Positions 49,429 to 58,996 of a stretch of DNA of 64,000 nt are shown here, one piece after another. This DNA is from JANRKB01 sp033763695 (lineage in GTDB: Bacteria > Planctomycetota > Phycisphaerae > Phycisphaerales > UBA1924). Within the stretch, counting starts at the first letter, position 1. The number at the start of each line of letters is the position of its first letter. The stretch lies in contig JANRKB010000026.1 in assembly GCA_033763695.1 (NCBI GenBank), forward strand, positions 1 through 64,000. Direction: 5' to 3'. The notes under the pieces were generated by a model that saw only the letters and a program-made list of their open reading frames with translations, was not told the DNA's origin and ran no database searches. The position numbers were made by a program, and so were the translations under genes.

Positions 49429-49430
49429 TC

Positions 49431-51230
49431 TCACTCCACCACGAGCACGCTCGGGTTCATGAGCACCACCGGCTCCTTGCGCAGTTGCAGCAGGCCGTTC
49501 ATCGCCGAGCGCACCTGCGGCCAGTTGCGTTCGCCGACAATCTCACGCACGATCGCCTCCGCCGCCTGCACGCCGATCTTGCCGCTCACGTCCGGGCTGG
49601 CCGCGTTGCCAAACGTCTCTTCGAGCATCTCGCCCAGGCCGCGCGGCGCGGGATAGTGGACGACCTCGGGGTTGTCCAGCCCCACCTTGCTCGCCAGGTC
49701 CTTGATCGCCACCTCAAGCCCGCCGATCTGATCGGCCATCTTCAGGCCGATCGCCTTATCGCCGGTAAAGAGGCGTCCCTCGGCGGTCTTGCTCAGGTCG
49801 ATCCCCGGCCGCCCCGCGGTGACGCGTGACGTGAAGAGGTTGTACGTCTCGGTCATCTTCTGCCGCACGGTCGCGAGTTCTTCGGGCGACCACGGCGCGG
49901 TGGAGCGGAACATGCCCGCCATCGGCCCGCGCGAACGGCTCTTGACATTCACGTGCAGCTTCTCGTACAGCCCGGCCATGCTCAGCCGCCCGCCGACGAC
50001 GCCGATGGAGCCGACGATGCTGCTGGGGTTCACATAGAGCTTCGACGTGCCGCTGGCGATGTAATAGCCGCCCGAGGCCGCCATCGAGCCGACGCTGCCC
50101 CACACGGGCTTCTTCTCGCTCAGGCGCTTGAGCCCCTGCCAGATCACTTCGCTGGCGATCGCCGAGCCGCCCGGCGAGTCGATGCGCACGATCACGCCCT
50201 TGACCATCGGATCATCGAGGATCTCCTCGATGGCGTTGCGGATGGTGCGGCTGCCGACGCTCTTGCCGCCGCCAAACAGTCCGCCGCCGCCCGAGTCACC
50301 ATCGACGATCTCCGCGCCGATGTGCAGCACGGCGATCGCGGGCTCCTTGGCCGCGTGATCGGGCTTTTGCATCAGTTTCGCGAAGATCATGAACGGGTTG
50401 GCCATCGCGGCCTTCATGTCCTCGTCGTCATCCGTCGACGCGGTCTTGGCCCACGCCAGCGTTTCGCCGCCGGTGGACTTCTCGACGTAGTTCTTGATCA
50501 GCGGCAGATCGACCTGCGAATCGACCAACCCGGTCTTGGCCGCGGCGTCGCCGTCGGTCATCCACGCGGCCTTCATCGCCGCGTCGAGGCCTTCGTCGTT
50601 CATGCCGCGTCCTTCCTTGAACTTGGCGCGCATGTTGGCGTACATCGAATCAAGAAGCCCATCGATGTTCTGGTCCCACTGCGGGCTGGGGGCGTTGCGG
50701 GCCATCTGCTCCGACGCGCCCTTGTAATCACCCACCTGCACCATGTCGGCCTTGATGCCCGCCCACGCCAGGGTGTCGGCCAGGAACATCTCCTCCATAT
50801 ACAGGCCCGGCAGCATGACGCCGCCGCCCGACTGCAGCAGCACCTGATCGGCGTAGGTGCCCAGGAGCAGCCCCGACGTGTCGTAGTTCTCGGCGAAGAC
50901 AAAGACCTTCAGACCCTTGGCCCGCGCGTCCTTGATCGCCGGCCCGAGTTCCTCGATCTGCGTCTGCTTCAGCGACGCATCCTTAACCCGCAGCAGGATC
51001 GCCTTCACATCATCGCGTGCCGCGGCGTCGCGCACCTGCTTGATCAATCCAGTGAGCGTCTTGTCCTTCTTGCTGCCAAAGAGCGAGATCGGTGCGGGCT
51101 CGTCGGAGAGCGCACCATCAATCTCGATCTTGGCAAGCTTGCCGCGGCCGTCGGCGAGCGCGAGGCTCGCCATCGACACCGCACAACCCGCGACCACCGC
51201 CATCATCCGAGAGCCAAGCGCACGCGACAT
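49431..51230 (-). CDS. sppA: Signal peptide peptidase SppA, long (double-domain) form
   Basis: A 599-aa S49 protease with signal peptide. The N-terminal half supplies the catalytic Lys in DMVQVGDYKGASEQM (about 168), and the C-terminal half the Ser in VWGSVGSMAASGGYYIA (about 382), preceded by GVIVRIDSPGGSAIASEV. Long SppA is membrane-associated and degrades cleaved signal peptides in the inner membrane or periplasm. Length matches the E. coli 67-kDa type. ATG 51230 has AGGAGG seven bases upstream. It is divergent from gyrA. Confidence 0.92.
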   Translation of the reverse strand: MSRALGSRMMAVVAGCAVSMASLALADGRGKLAKIEIDGALSDEPAPISLFGSKKDKTLTGLIKQVRDAAARDDVKAILLRVKDASLKQTQIEELGPAIKDARAKGLKVFVFAENYDTSGLLLGTYADQVLLQSGGGVMLPGLYMEEMFLADTLAWAGIKADMVQVGDYKGASEQMARNAPSPQWDQNIDGLLDSMYANMRAKFKEGRGMNDEGLDAAMKAAWMTDGDAAAKTGLVDSQVDLPLIKNYVEKSTGGETLAWAKTASTDDDEDMKAAMANPFMIFAKLMQKPDHAAKEPAIAVLHIGAEIVDGDSGGGGLFGGGKSVGSRTIRNAIEEILDDPMVKGVIVRIDSPGGSAIASEVIWQGLKRLSEKKPVWGSVGSMAASGGYYIASGTSKLYVNPSSIVGSIGVVGGRLSMAGLYEKLHVNVKSRSRGPMAGMFRSTAPWSPEELATVRQKMTETYNLFTSRVTAGRPGIDLSKTAEGRLFTGDKAIGLKMADQIGGLEVAIKDLASKVGLDNPEVVHYPAPRGLGEMLEETFGNAASPDVSGKIGVQAAEAIVREIVGERNWPQVRSAMNGLLQLRKEPVVLMNPSVLVVE

Positions 51231-51599
51231 CAGCAAGCCTCCTGTCACACTCCGCGCCAGAGGCTCCTTCGCCCCCGGAACCCGAACCCAGCACCAAACC
51301 CGGAACTCACTTCAGCATACGACGCCCAGGCCCACCGGTTGGTTCGCCCAATCGTCGTGCTCCACCCCAGACACTTCGGCAACCCGCCGCGGCGGTTTCA
51401 CGTTCCTTCGCGTGCCGCGGGCGAACGGCCCGCCCGAGCGGCCTCGCGATTCCGCGCGGAATCTCCCTCGCAGGCAACAAAACACGCAGGTTTTGCCTAG
51501 AATCCGCCCGAGTTCCGACGCCGTCCGACGCGACCACGCCGCCGCCCGAAGGCCCAGGCCCAATCGCCCCGCAGACGCCGTCCCCGGAGCCTGTCCGAC
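51231..51599. other. Divergent intergenic region sppA-gyrA
   Basis: No gene. A TAGAAT at 51498-51503 could be a -10 for gyrA, about 95 bases before its start; no convincing -35 is seen. Confidence 0.35.
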
Positions 51600-54359
51600 A
51601 TGGCCGATTCCTCTGATTTCGCGGGCGCCAGCGGCGCCGGTTCGAACGATCCTTCCTCCACGCCGAATCGACTGCCGGGGCAGACCGCCGCGGGCGGTCA
51701 GGTCCTCGACCTGGACATCCAGCGCGAGCTCAAGGACTCGTACCTCACCTACGCCATGTCGACGATCATGGACCGGGCCTTGCCCGACGTCCGCGACGGC
51801 ATGAAGCCCAGCCAGCGACGCATCCTCGTCGCCATGAACGACCTCAACCTGCGCCCCGGCAAGAAGCACCTCAAGTGCGCCAAGATCGCCGGCAACACCT
51901 CGGGCGACTATCACCCGCACGGCGAAGCGATCGTCTATCCCACGCTCGTGGGCATGGCTCAGAAGTGGCGCATGCGCGTGCCGCTGATTGACCCGCAGGG
52001 CAACTTCGGCTCGATCAACGGCGACCCGCCGGCGGCGATGCGATACACCGAAGCCCGCATGACCTACGCCGCCGTGGACATGCTGGCCGATCTGAAACTC
52101 GACACCGTCGTCTTCCAGCCCAACTACGACGATCGCCTCATGGAGCCGACGGTCCTCCCGGGGCGGTTCCCCAACCTGCTCATCAACGGCGGCATCGGCA
52201 TCGCCGTCGGCATGGCGACGAGTCTGCCGCCGCATAACCCCAGCGAGATCTTCGACGCGATCATCCGCACGATCGAAAACCCCGCGATCACGCTGGCGGA
52301 ACTCATGCAGGACGTCGCGGGCAGCGACGGCACGATCATCCGCCAAGGCGTGAAGGGCCCCGACTTCCCCACCGGCGGCAGCATCCTCGGACGCCGCGGC
52401 ATCGTCGAGGCCTACAGCAGCGGCCGCGGTCGCGTCACGGTGCGTGGCACGGTCCGCGTCGAACCGCTCGCGGGCGACAAGAAGTCTGATCGCGTGCAAC
52501 TCGTCATCGACGAGATCCCGTACAACAGCGCGCAGGAAGCCCTGCTCAAGAAGATCGTCGAGGCCGTCGAAGAGGACAAGATCCAGGATGTGTCCGACGT
52601 GCGTGATGAGTCAGGCCGCGAAGCGCCGACGCGCATCGTCATCGAACTCAAGCGCGGCGCGGATCCTCGCGTGGTCGAGAACCAGCTCTACGAGTTCACC
52701 AGCCTGCAGGACACGTTCAGCATCATGAACATCGCGCTGGTCAATCGCCAGCCGCGCACGCTGAGCCTGCGCGAACTGCTTGATCTGTATGTGCAGCATC
52801 GCCAGGACGTGATCCGTCGGCGCACGGCATTCCTGCTGCGCGAGGCCAAGAAGCGTGCCCACGTCTTGGAAGGCATGATCTTCGCCGTGTGCGACATCGA
52901 CGAGGTGATCAAGATCATCCGCTCCAGCAAGACGCGCGATGAAGCGATCACGCGTTTGATGGAGAAGCGATTCCGCATCCCGGCGTCGCACCCCTACGCC
53001 CCGAAGCTGCCGTCGCGGCTCATGGACCAGGTGCGTGCCGCGGAGAAGGACGGCGGCGTACTGATGACCCGCGTGCAGGCCGAGACGATCGGCGGCATGC
53101 GCCTCATCCAGCTCGTCGGCCTTGAGATCGAGCGACTCGTCAACGAGTACGCCGAACTCGTCAAGGAGATCGAGGGCTATGAACTGATCTTGGCCGAGGC
53201 ATGGCGCGTGCTCAAGATCATCGTCGCCGACTGCGAAGAGATGAAGGCCCGTTACACCGCCAAGCGCGTCACGCGCATCGACGAGGCCGAGGGCGACATC
53301 GACATCGCCGCGCTCATCCCGGTCGAAGACGTTGCGCTCACGATCAGCCATCAGGGCTACGTCAAGCGCGTGCCGCTGGACACGTATCGCACGCAGGGGC
53401 GTGGCGGCAAGGGCATCCGCGCCAGCGACGCCAAGGACGACGACTTCGTCGAGCATCTCTTCGTCGCAGGGACGCACGATGACCTGCTGTGCTTTACGGA
53501 CACGGGCCGCGTCTTCAAGATCAAGGTCTTTGAAGTGCCCGAGATGAGCCGCACGAGCAAGGGGCGTGCGATCATCAACCTGCTCGAGCTGCGCGAGGGC
53601 GAGAAGACCCGCGCGTACCTGAACGTCAAGGACTTCGAGGAGAGCAGCAGCTACCTCACCTTCGTCTCGCGCGAGGGCATCGTCAAACGCACCGCGCTCA
53701 AGGACTATCGCAACGTCAACAAGGGGGGCATCATCGCCGTGGGCCTCAAGGAAGGCGACGCCCTGCTCGACGTCGTCGTCACCGGCGGCAGCGATGACCT
53801 GCTCATCGCCACCGCGTCGGGCTCGGCCATCCGCTTCAACGAAGAGGATGTCCGCCTGATGGGTCGCTCCGCCGCGGGCGTCAAGGGCATTGAACTTGAG
53901 GAGGGCGACCAGGTCGTCGGCGTGGTGCCGATCCCGATGCAGCCCGACGCCGACGGCGACCTGATGACCCGCGACACGTCCATGTGCCTGCTGAGCATCA
54001 CGCAGAACGGCTACGGCAAGCGCACGCCCGTCGACGAATATCGCGTCCAGCCCGAGACCGGCAAGATGCGTTCGCAGTCGCGCGGCGGCAAGGGCCGAGC
54101 CGACATCAAGACCAGCGAACGCAACGGCAAAACCGTCGCCGCTCTGGGCATCCTCCCCGGTCAGGACGTCGTCGTCATCACCCGCGGCGGACAACTCGTC
54201 CGCATGCCGGGCGACACGATCAGCGAGTACGGCCGCGGCACGCAGGGCGTGCGCATCGTCTCGCTCAACGACCTCGATCAGGTCATTTCGGTGGCCAAGG
54301 TCGACTCCGAAGCCGGTGCGGGCGAAGGCACCCCGGAATCCGCCCCTGTCGAGGCCTGA
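51600..54359 (+). CDS. gyrA: DNA gyrase subunit A
   Basis: A 919-aa type IIA topoisomerase subunit. The catalytic Tyr is in AAMRYTEARMT (about 148). The GyrA box QGRGGKG (about 600) and a full C-terminal beta-pinwheel with repeated GxxxxF/KRT motifs (MSRTSKGRA, GIVKRTALKDY, GYGKRTPVDEY) mark GyrA, not ParC. It works with GyrB to add negative supercoils. In the quinolone-determining segment, HPHGEAIVYP (about 106-115), the E. coli Ser83 position is Ala and the Asp87 position is Pro. ATG 51600 has GGAG ten bases upstream. No gyrB is adjacent. Confidence 0.95.
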   Translation: MADSSDFAGASGAGSNDPSSTPNRLPGQTAAGGQVLDLDIQRELKDSYLTYAMSTIMDRALPDVRDGMKPSQRRILVAMNDLNLRPGKKHLKCAKIAGNTSGDYHPHGEAIVYPTLVGMAQKWRMRVPLIDPQGNFGSINGDPPAAMRYTEARMTYAAVDMLADLKLDTVVFQPNYDDRLMEPTVLPGRFPNLLINGGIGIAVGMATSLPPHNPSEIFDAIIRTIENPAITLAELMQDVAGSDGTIIRQGVKGPDFPTGGSILGRRGIVEAYSSGRGRVTVRGTVRVEPLAGDKKSDRVQLVIDEIPYNSAQEALLKKIVEAVEEDKIQDVSDVRDESGREAPTRIVIELKRGADPRVVENQLYEFTSLQDTFSIMNIALVNRQPRTLSLRELLDLYVQHRQDVIRRRTAFLLREAKKRAHVLEGMIFAVCDIDEVIKIIRSSKTRDEAITRLMEKRFRIPASHPYAPKLPSRLMDQVRAAEKDGGVLMTRVQAETIGGMRLIQLVGLEIERLVNEYAELVKEIEGYELILAEAWRVLKIIVADCEEMKARYTAKRVTRIDEAEGDIDIAALIPVEDVALTISHQGYVKRVPLDTYRTQGRGGKGIRASDAKDDDFVEHLFVAGTHDDLLCFTDTGRVFKIKVFEVPEMSRTSKGRAIINLLELREGEKTRAYLNVKDFEESSSYLTFVSREGIVKRTALKDYRNVNKGGIIAVGLKEGDALLDVVVTGGSDDLLIATASGSAIRFNEEDVRLMGRSAAGVKGIELEEGDQVVGVVPIPMQPDADGDLMTRDTSMCLLSITQNGYGKRTPVDEYRVQPETGKMRSQSRGGKGRADIKTSERNGKTVAALGILPGQDVVVITRGGQLVRMPGDTISEYGRGTQGVRIVSLNDLDQVISVAKVDSEAGAGEGTPESAPVEA

Positions 54360-54479
54360 CCCCGAACGAGCCGCCGCGCTCTACCGACTCCGGCCCTTGG
54401 CCGGGCGGCTGCGCCATCGCCTCAAAACACGTCGCGCAACCCTGCACGCACGCCGATTTCGCACTACGCTACCACCCTC

Positions 54480-55925
54480 ATGCTCACCCTCAACTACGCG
54501 AACTGTCTGTCTGATCGTGTCGGCGCTCACGGCCTCGACGCCGCCCTCTTCGCACCCGGCAGCGACGCCGTCGCCGCGTGCAAGGCCCACACCGCCCAAC
54601 TCAACAAGACCCGCGGCACGGGCTGGGAACGCTGGCGCGATCTGGCCCACGGCACGATGCGTGAGCAGCACACCAGCGCGATCAAGAAGATCGTCGCCGC
54701 CAGCAAGGGCCAGTTCGACAACCTCGTCGTCCTCGGCATCGGCGGCTCGGCTCTGGGCAACATCGCCCTGCAGGCCGCACTGAACCCCCCCACCTACAAC
54801 CTGCTCCCCGACTCCAAGCGCCCCGGCCCGCGCATGTTCGTCGTCGACAACGTCGACCCGCAGTACTTCGGCGCGGTGCTTGATCTGGTCGCCAACTCGC
54901 CCGGCGGCCTCAAGCGCACCATGTTCAACGTCGTCAGCAAGTCCGGCGAGACCGCCGAGACCGCGGCACAGTTCATGGTCATCCGTGACATGCTCAACAA
55001 GGCCATGGGCGCCGACGCCAAGAAGAACATCGTCGCCGTCACCGATCCCGCCAAGGGAACCATGCGCCAGATCTGCGATCGCGAGGGATACGTCACCCTC
55101 CCCGTCCCCGACGGCGTCGGCGGTCGCTTCAGCGTCCTCTCGCCCGTCGGCCTGTTCAGTGCAGCGATGTGCGGGATCGACATCGATGCCCTGCTCGACG
55201 GCGCACACACCATGGACCCTATTTGCTCGCGCGACACGCTGACGCAGAACCCCGCCGCGATGCTCGCCTTCCTGCTTGTCGAACTGGGCAGCAGCAAGGG
55301 CAAGTGCAACCACGTGATGATGCCCTACAGCAACGCGCTCTACTACATGGCCGATTGGTATCGCCAGCTCTGGGCCGAGAGCCTCGGCAAGGAGAAGGAC
55401 CTGGCGGGCAACACCGTGTTCGCGGGCTTCACCCCCATCAAGGCACTGGGCACCACCGATCAGCACTCGCAGGTGCAGCTCTATCGCGAAGGCCCCAACG
55501 ACAAGGTGCTCGGCCTGGTCGACATCGCCGACTTCACCAAGCCCCCGCCCGGCGGACACGCGGACATCACCGTGCCGCGCGGCATGGGTGTGGAAGCGAT
55601 CCAGTACCTCGAGGGCGCGAGCATCGCCGGCCTGCTCAACGCCGAGAAGCGAGCCACCGAATACGCCCTGGTCGAGTCGCTCCGCCCCAACTACACGATC
55701 ACCTTCCCGCAGCTCGACGCGCACCACGTCGGCCAGTTCATCATGATGTGGGAGGTCGCGACCAGCTACGCCGGCCTCATGCTCGGCATCGACGCCTACG
55801 ACCAGCCCGCGGTCGAACTCGGCAAGCAGGCGACCTTCGGCCTGATGGGCCGCAAGGGCTACGAGAACTTCAAGACCAAGGTCGATCAGTCGCTCGCGCC
55901 GTCGCGCCACGTCATCAGCGGCTGA
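54480..55925 (+). CDS. pgi: Glucose-6-phosphate isomerase
   Basis: A 481-aa isomerase. Features: VVLGIGGSALGNIALQAAL, FNVVSKSGETAETAAQFMVI (substrate-binding), GGRFSVLSPVGLFSAAMCG, GTTDQHSQVQLYREGPND and a C-terminal Lys in NFKTKVDQSL. It interconverts glucose-6- and fructose-6-phosphate in the cytoplasm. It would also receive glucose-6-phosphate made from GH94-derived glucose-1-phosphate, although the genes are far apart. It follows gyrA by 120 bases on the same strand and converges on aroB after 29 bases. Confidence 0.95.
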   Translation: MLTLNYANCLSDRVGAHGLDAALFAPGSDAVAACKAHTAQLNKTRGTGWERWRDLAHGTMREQHTSAIKKIVAASKGQFDNLVVLGIGGSALGNIALQAALNPPTYNLLPDSKRPGPRMFVVDNVDPQYFGAVLDLVANSPGGLKRTMFNVVSKSGETAETAAQFMVIRDMLNKAMGADAKKNIVAVTDPAKGTMRQICDREGYVTLPVPDGVGGRFSVLSPVGLFSAAMCGIDIDALLDGAHTMDPICSRDTLTQNPAAMLAFLLVELGSSKGKCNHVMMPYSNALYYMADWYRQLWAESLGKEKDLAGNTVFAGFTPIKALGTTDQHSQVQLYREGPNDKVLGLVDIADFTKPPPGGHADITVPRGMGVEAIQYLEGASIAGLLNAEKRATEYALVESLRPNYTITFPQLDAHHVGQFIMMWEVATSYAGLMLGIDAYDQPAVELGKQATFGLMGRKGYENFKTKVDQSLAPSRHVISG

Positions 55926-55954
55926 GTGCTCAGCCGCCGCAACTGTCGGATTTT

Positions 55955-57115
55955 TCACGCCCGCAGGCTGTCGATCGCCGCACGCACCGCGTGCATCGGC
56001 GCGTCTGTCACCACGCGGCAGCGTCCCTCGCCCACGGGCAGCACCAGTCGCAGCACGCCGCCCAGCACCTTCTTGTCGTGGCTCATCGCCTCGACGATGT
56101 CATCCGTCGGCGGCAAGCCCCGCACCCGCGTCGGCAAACCCGCCCGCGTGAGCAGTGCGCCCACGCGCTCACCCAGCGACGCATCGACGAGGTTCATCAG
56201 CCCCGCACAGCGGCACGCCGCCACCAACCCCAACGCCACCGCCTCGCCGTGATGCAGCGGCGCGTGCGTCGGGTCTGCATCGGGCGACAGCGACTTGATC
56301 GGCTCGATCGCGTGACCAAACGTGTGCCCCAGGTTCAGGAGTGCACGCCCGCCGCCGTCCTCGGCTTCCTCGCGCTCGTCACCCGCGACGACCTTGGCCT
56401 TGATCGCAACATTGCGTGCGACAAGTTCACCCAGCGCGGCAGCATCCATCGCGAGCATCGCATCGAGATTCGCATCGATCCACGAAAGCAGCCCGGCATC
56501 GCCAAACTCCGCGGCGAGCAGGCCGTGCTTGATGCACTCGGCAAGCCCGCACCGCAGTTGCCGCCCCGGCAGCGAACGCAGCGTGCTCACATCCGCGAGC
56601 ACAAGCGCGGGTTGGTGGAACGCACCGAGCAGGTTCTTCTTGCTGGGCTTGGCGTCACCCAGATCGAGATTGACACCTGTCTTGCCGCCGACGCTGGCAT
56701 CGACCATCGAGAGCAGCGTGGTCGGACACTGCACGACCGGCACGCCGCGCCGATACATGCTCGCGGCGAACCCCGCGGCATCGCCGATGATGCCGCCGCC
56801 CAAGGCAATCAGCGGCTCGCCGCGCTCGATCTTGGCTCGCGCCATCGCCAGGCACAGCCGCTCGATCGTCGCGAGCGTCTTGTGGCGTTCATCGGCTTCA
56901 ACCGTCGCTTCGGAAACCGCGAAACCCGCGGCACCCAGGGTCGCCTTCGCCGAATCGACCAAACCAGCGGGCAATCCGGCATCGTGCACGAGCATCGCGC
57001 GGCTCGCACGTGCGCCGACCCGCTGCCGCGTCAGCGAACCGAGCGCCGACAACACCCCCGCCCCGACCTCAACGTCGTAGGAACGCTCGGCGAGTTGGAC
57101 GTGGATGGAAGGCAT
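55955..57115 (-). CDS. aroB: 3-dehydroquinate synthase
   Basis: A 386-aa enzyme. It shows RGEPLIALGGGIIGDAAGFAASMYRRGVP (NAD and substrate site), VQCPTTLLSMVDASVGGKTGVNL, GLAECIKHGLL, and NLGHTFGHAIE plus HHGEAVALGL with zinc-binding His. It converts DAHP to dehydroquinate in the shikimate path. ATG 57115 lies in the last copy of a heptamer array in which every CCCGATG unit carries an ATG, so every third unit is also in frame (adding MPDARCP per 21 bp). No ribosome site is seen; the true start is therefore uncertain. Confidence 0.92.
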   Translation of the reverse strand: MPSIHVQLAERSYDVEVGAGVLSALGSLTRQRVGARASRAMLVHDAGLPAGLVDSAKATLGAAGFAVSEATVEADERHKTLATIERLCLAMARAKIERGEPLIALGGGIIGDAAGFAASMYRRGVPVVQCPTTLLSMVDASVGGKTGVNLDLGDAKPSKKNLLGAFHQPALVLADVSTLRSLPGRQLRCGLAECIKHGLLAAEFGDAGLLSWIDANLDAMLAMDAAALGELVARNVAIKAKVVAGDEREEAEDGGGRALLNLGHTFGHAIEPIKSLSPDADPTHAPLHHGEAVALGLVAACRCAGLMNLVDASLGERVGALLTRAGLPTRVRGLPPTDDIVEAMSHDKKVLGGVLRLVLPVGEGRCRVVTDAPMHAVRAAIDSLRA

Positions 57116-57189
57116 CGGGCATCGGGCATCGGGCATCGGGCATCGGGCATCGGGCATCGGGCATCGGGCATCGGGCATCGGGCATCGGG
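57113..57189. repeat. (CATCGGG)11 heptamer array over the aroB start
   Basis: Eleven exact copies of CATCGGG (77 bp). On the aroB strand the unit is CCCGATG, giving eleven ATG codons in three frames; aroB ATG 57115 overlaps the last unit. Confidence 0.95.
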
Positions 57190-57248
57190 CGCTAGATCGT
57201 CGCGCATCCATCGCACGCCGACTTCTTCTCTTCCTGCCTTGTGCACTC

Positions 57249-57272
57249 CGTCTCTTCGTCTCTTCGTCTCTT
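57249..57272. repeat. (CGTCTCTT)3 tandem octamer
   Basis: Three exact units followed by CTCTTCTT, seven bases after the rsfS stop codon on the minus strand. Same unit and context (GGAGTGC, AAGGCAGGA) as the array after murC. Confidence 0.85.
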
Positions 57273-57278
57273 CTCTTC

Positions 57279-58355
57279 TTACAACCCATCTCCCGCCTGC
57301 AGCCCCGCGCGGTTCCGCGGCATTTCTTCCGGCCGCTCCCACGCCACGCGTTCCGCGTCGCCCCACAGCATCTCAAGGTCGTAGTGCGCTCGCGTGTTGG
57401 GCTCGAAGAGGTGCACGATCACATCCGAGAAATCTGCAAGCAGCCACGTCGCACGCTCGTCCGAGTTGCGACGGAAGACCTCATGCCCCAGCGTGCGGCC
57501 AAGCTCACACACGTGCGTCAGCACGCTGCGCATCTGGCGATCAGACGTGCCCGAGCCGATGATGACGTAATCCCACATGGGGTTCACGCCCTTGAGATTC
57601 AGCACGACGATGTCCGTGCACTTGTCATCGTGCAGCAGTCGCGCGATCTGCACCGGGAAGGGTGAGCCGTCGTCCGAATACGTCCGCCGCGCCGGCGCCT
57701 CAGCCGCGTCTGCGCCGACTGTCGCACCATCAAACGCGTCGTTGAATGCGTTGTCGTCGCGTTCGTCGTCGTCGCCCGCATCACCCGAAGCATCGAACTC
57801 GTCCGTATCGGATTCTGCATCGACGCCGGTGCTTGAAACCGCCGCACCCAGTTCATTGCTCGCGAGCGGCGAGTCATCATCGCTCGTCACGAGCGTCGCG
57901 GCAGCCGCGGCGTGCTGCGGAGCCGGCTCGGCCGACATGGGCGTCGCGTGCTCGAGCAACTCATTCATCACCTTGGTCGTCTCAGCGGCAGTTGCGGGCG
58001 TGCTGGCAGCTCTGCTTGTCGCCTTGACGCTCTTCTTCGCCGCGCTGGCCTTCAACGCTTTCTTGACCGGCTTGACTGCCTTGGCGTTCGCGCGGCTTGC
58101 GGTCGTCTTGGTGACCACTTTCTTTGCCGCGGGCTTCTTGGATGCCGCCTCGGCGACTTTCTTCGCCGCAGGCTTCTTCTTGAGGGCCGCGGTCGCCGCC
58201 TTGGCGCTTGTCTTCTTCTTGACCGGCGCGGCAGGCTTCTTGGCCAACTTCTTGAGTGGCGTCTTCGCAGCCTTCTTCGCGGTCGTCTTGGCCGCCTTAC
58301 GGGGCGAGGTCTTGGGAGCAGATTTCTTGGCGGTTTTTGCTGCGCGGGTGGGCAT
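57279..58355 (-). CDS. rsfS: Ribosomal silencing factor RsfS with histone-H1-like N-terminal arm
   Basis: A 358-aa protein; normal RsfS is about 105-130 aa. The RsfS domain is at the C-terminus (about 245-345): FPVQIARLLHDDKCTDIVVLNLKG, WDYVIIGSGTSDRQMRSVLTHVCE, DERATWLLADFSDVIVHLFEPNTRAHYDLEMLW. RsfS binds L14 and blocks subunit joining during starvation. Residues 1-135 are Lys/Ala/Pro-rich (repeats like AKKAAKT, KKPAAKKV), like histone H1 or AlgP tails; residues 135-240 are acidic and Ser/Asp-rich. The arm probably binds nucleic acid. ATG 58355 and ATG 58364 are both possible starts. Confidence 0.88.
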   Translation of the reverse strand: MPTRAAKTAKKSAPKTSPRKAAKTTAKKAAKTPLKKLAKKPAAPVKKKTSAKAATAALKKKPAAKKVAEAASKKPAAKKVVTKTTASRANAKAVKPVKKALKASAAKKSVKATSRAASTPATAAETTKVMNELLEHATPMSAEPAPQHAAAAATLVTSDDDSPLASNELGAAVSSTGVDAESDTDEFDASGDAGDDDERDDNAFNDAFDGATVGADAAEAPARRTYSDDGSPFPVQIARLLHDDKCTDIVVLNLKGVNPMWDYVIIGSGTSDRQMRSVLTHVCELGRTLGHEVFRRNSDERATWLLADFSDVIVHLFEPNTRAHYDLEMLWGDAERVAWERPEEMPRNRAGLQAGDGL

Positions 58356-58411
58356 AGACCCCATGGTAGCGCGACGCCGCGCCCCGGCTTGGGACGTCCA
58401 CGTCAGCGCGA

Positions 58412-58996
58412 TCAAACTTCCGGGCGAATCGTGCCGTCAATCAGCCCGCGCAAGGCTCGCGGATACGCCACGCACTCACACGCAAAGACGCGTGCCGCCA
58501 GCGTCTCGGGCGTGTCACCCGCCAGCACGGGGCAGCGTTCCTGCAGCACGATCGGCCCGCTATCGTAGCGTGAGTCGCACAGGTGCACCGTACAACCAGA
58601 CTCGGCATCGCCTGCCTTCAGCACCGCTTCGTGCACGTGGTGCCCGTACATCCCCGGTCCGCCATGCCGCGGCAGCAGCGCGGGGTGAATGTTCACCACC
58701 CGTCCCTCAAACGCCCGCGGCACGTCAATCAACTTCAGATACCCCGCCAGCACCACCCAATCGATCGCGTGGTGGTCCAGCAGCGACTGAAGCAGCGGCG
58801 CAGGAATCCGCCCGGGGATCACCTCCACATGCAGCCCCTGCTCACGGCAGCGCTGCGCCCCGGCACATTCCTTCGACGCGATCACCAGCGGAATTTCCGC
58901 CCGCAGCTCGCCACGCTTGATGTGATCAAGAATGTTCAGCAGCGTTCGCCCGCCGCCCGAGATCATTCCGGCGAGACGCGCGGGCCGCGCTGTCAC
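58412..58996 (-). CDS. purN: Phosphoribosylglycinamide formyltransferase
   Basis: A 194-aa enzyme with the family motif: MISGGGRTLLNILDHI, DWVVLAGYLKLI, GRVVNIHPALLPRHGGPGMYG (catalytic Asn and His), and GCTVHLCDSRYDSGPIVLQ with Asp. It formylates GAR in purine synthesis using 10-formyl-THF. The start is GTG 58996, overlapping the STAS-gene stop codon in GTGA, so the two are translationally coupled. It is followed by rsfS after 48-57 bases. Confidence 0.93.
   Translation of the reverse strand: MTARPARLAGMISGGGRTLLNILDHIKRGELRAEIPLVIASKECAGAQRCREQGLHVEVIPGRIPAPLLQSLLDHHAIDWVVLAGYLKLIDVPRAFEGRVVNIHPALLPRHGGPGMYGHHVHEAVLKAGDAESGCTVHLCDSRYDSGPIVLQERCPVLAGDTPETLAARVFACECVAYPRALRGLIDGTIRPEV

Larger units (their letters stand above)
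48271..49430. other. Repeat block between the transposase and sppA
   Basis: About 1.16 kb without a supported gene. It contains four 109-bp units, four GCGAAAA/CCGTCCAG copies and palindromes P3 and P4. Partial fragments of the 109-bp unit (GGCACGG, CATCTCGGTGGCAC) also occur. Confidence 0.75.
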
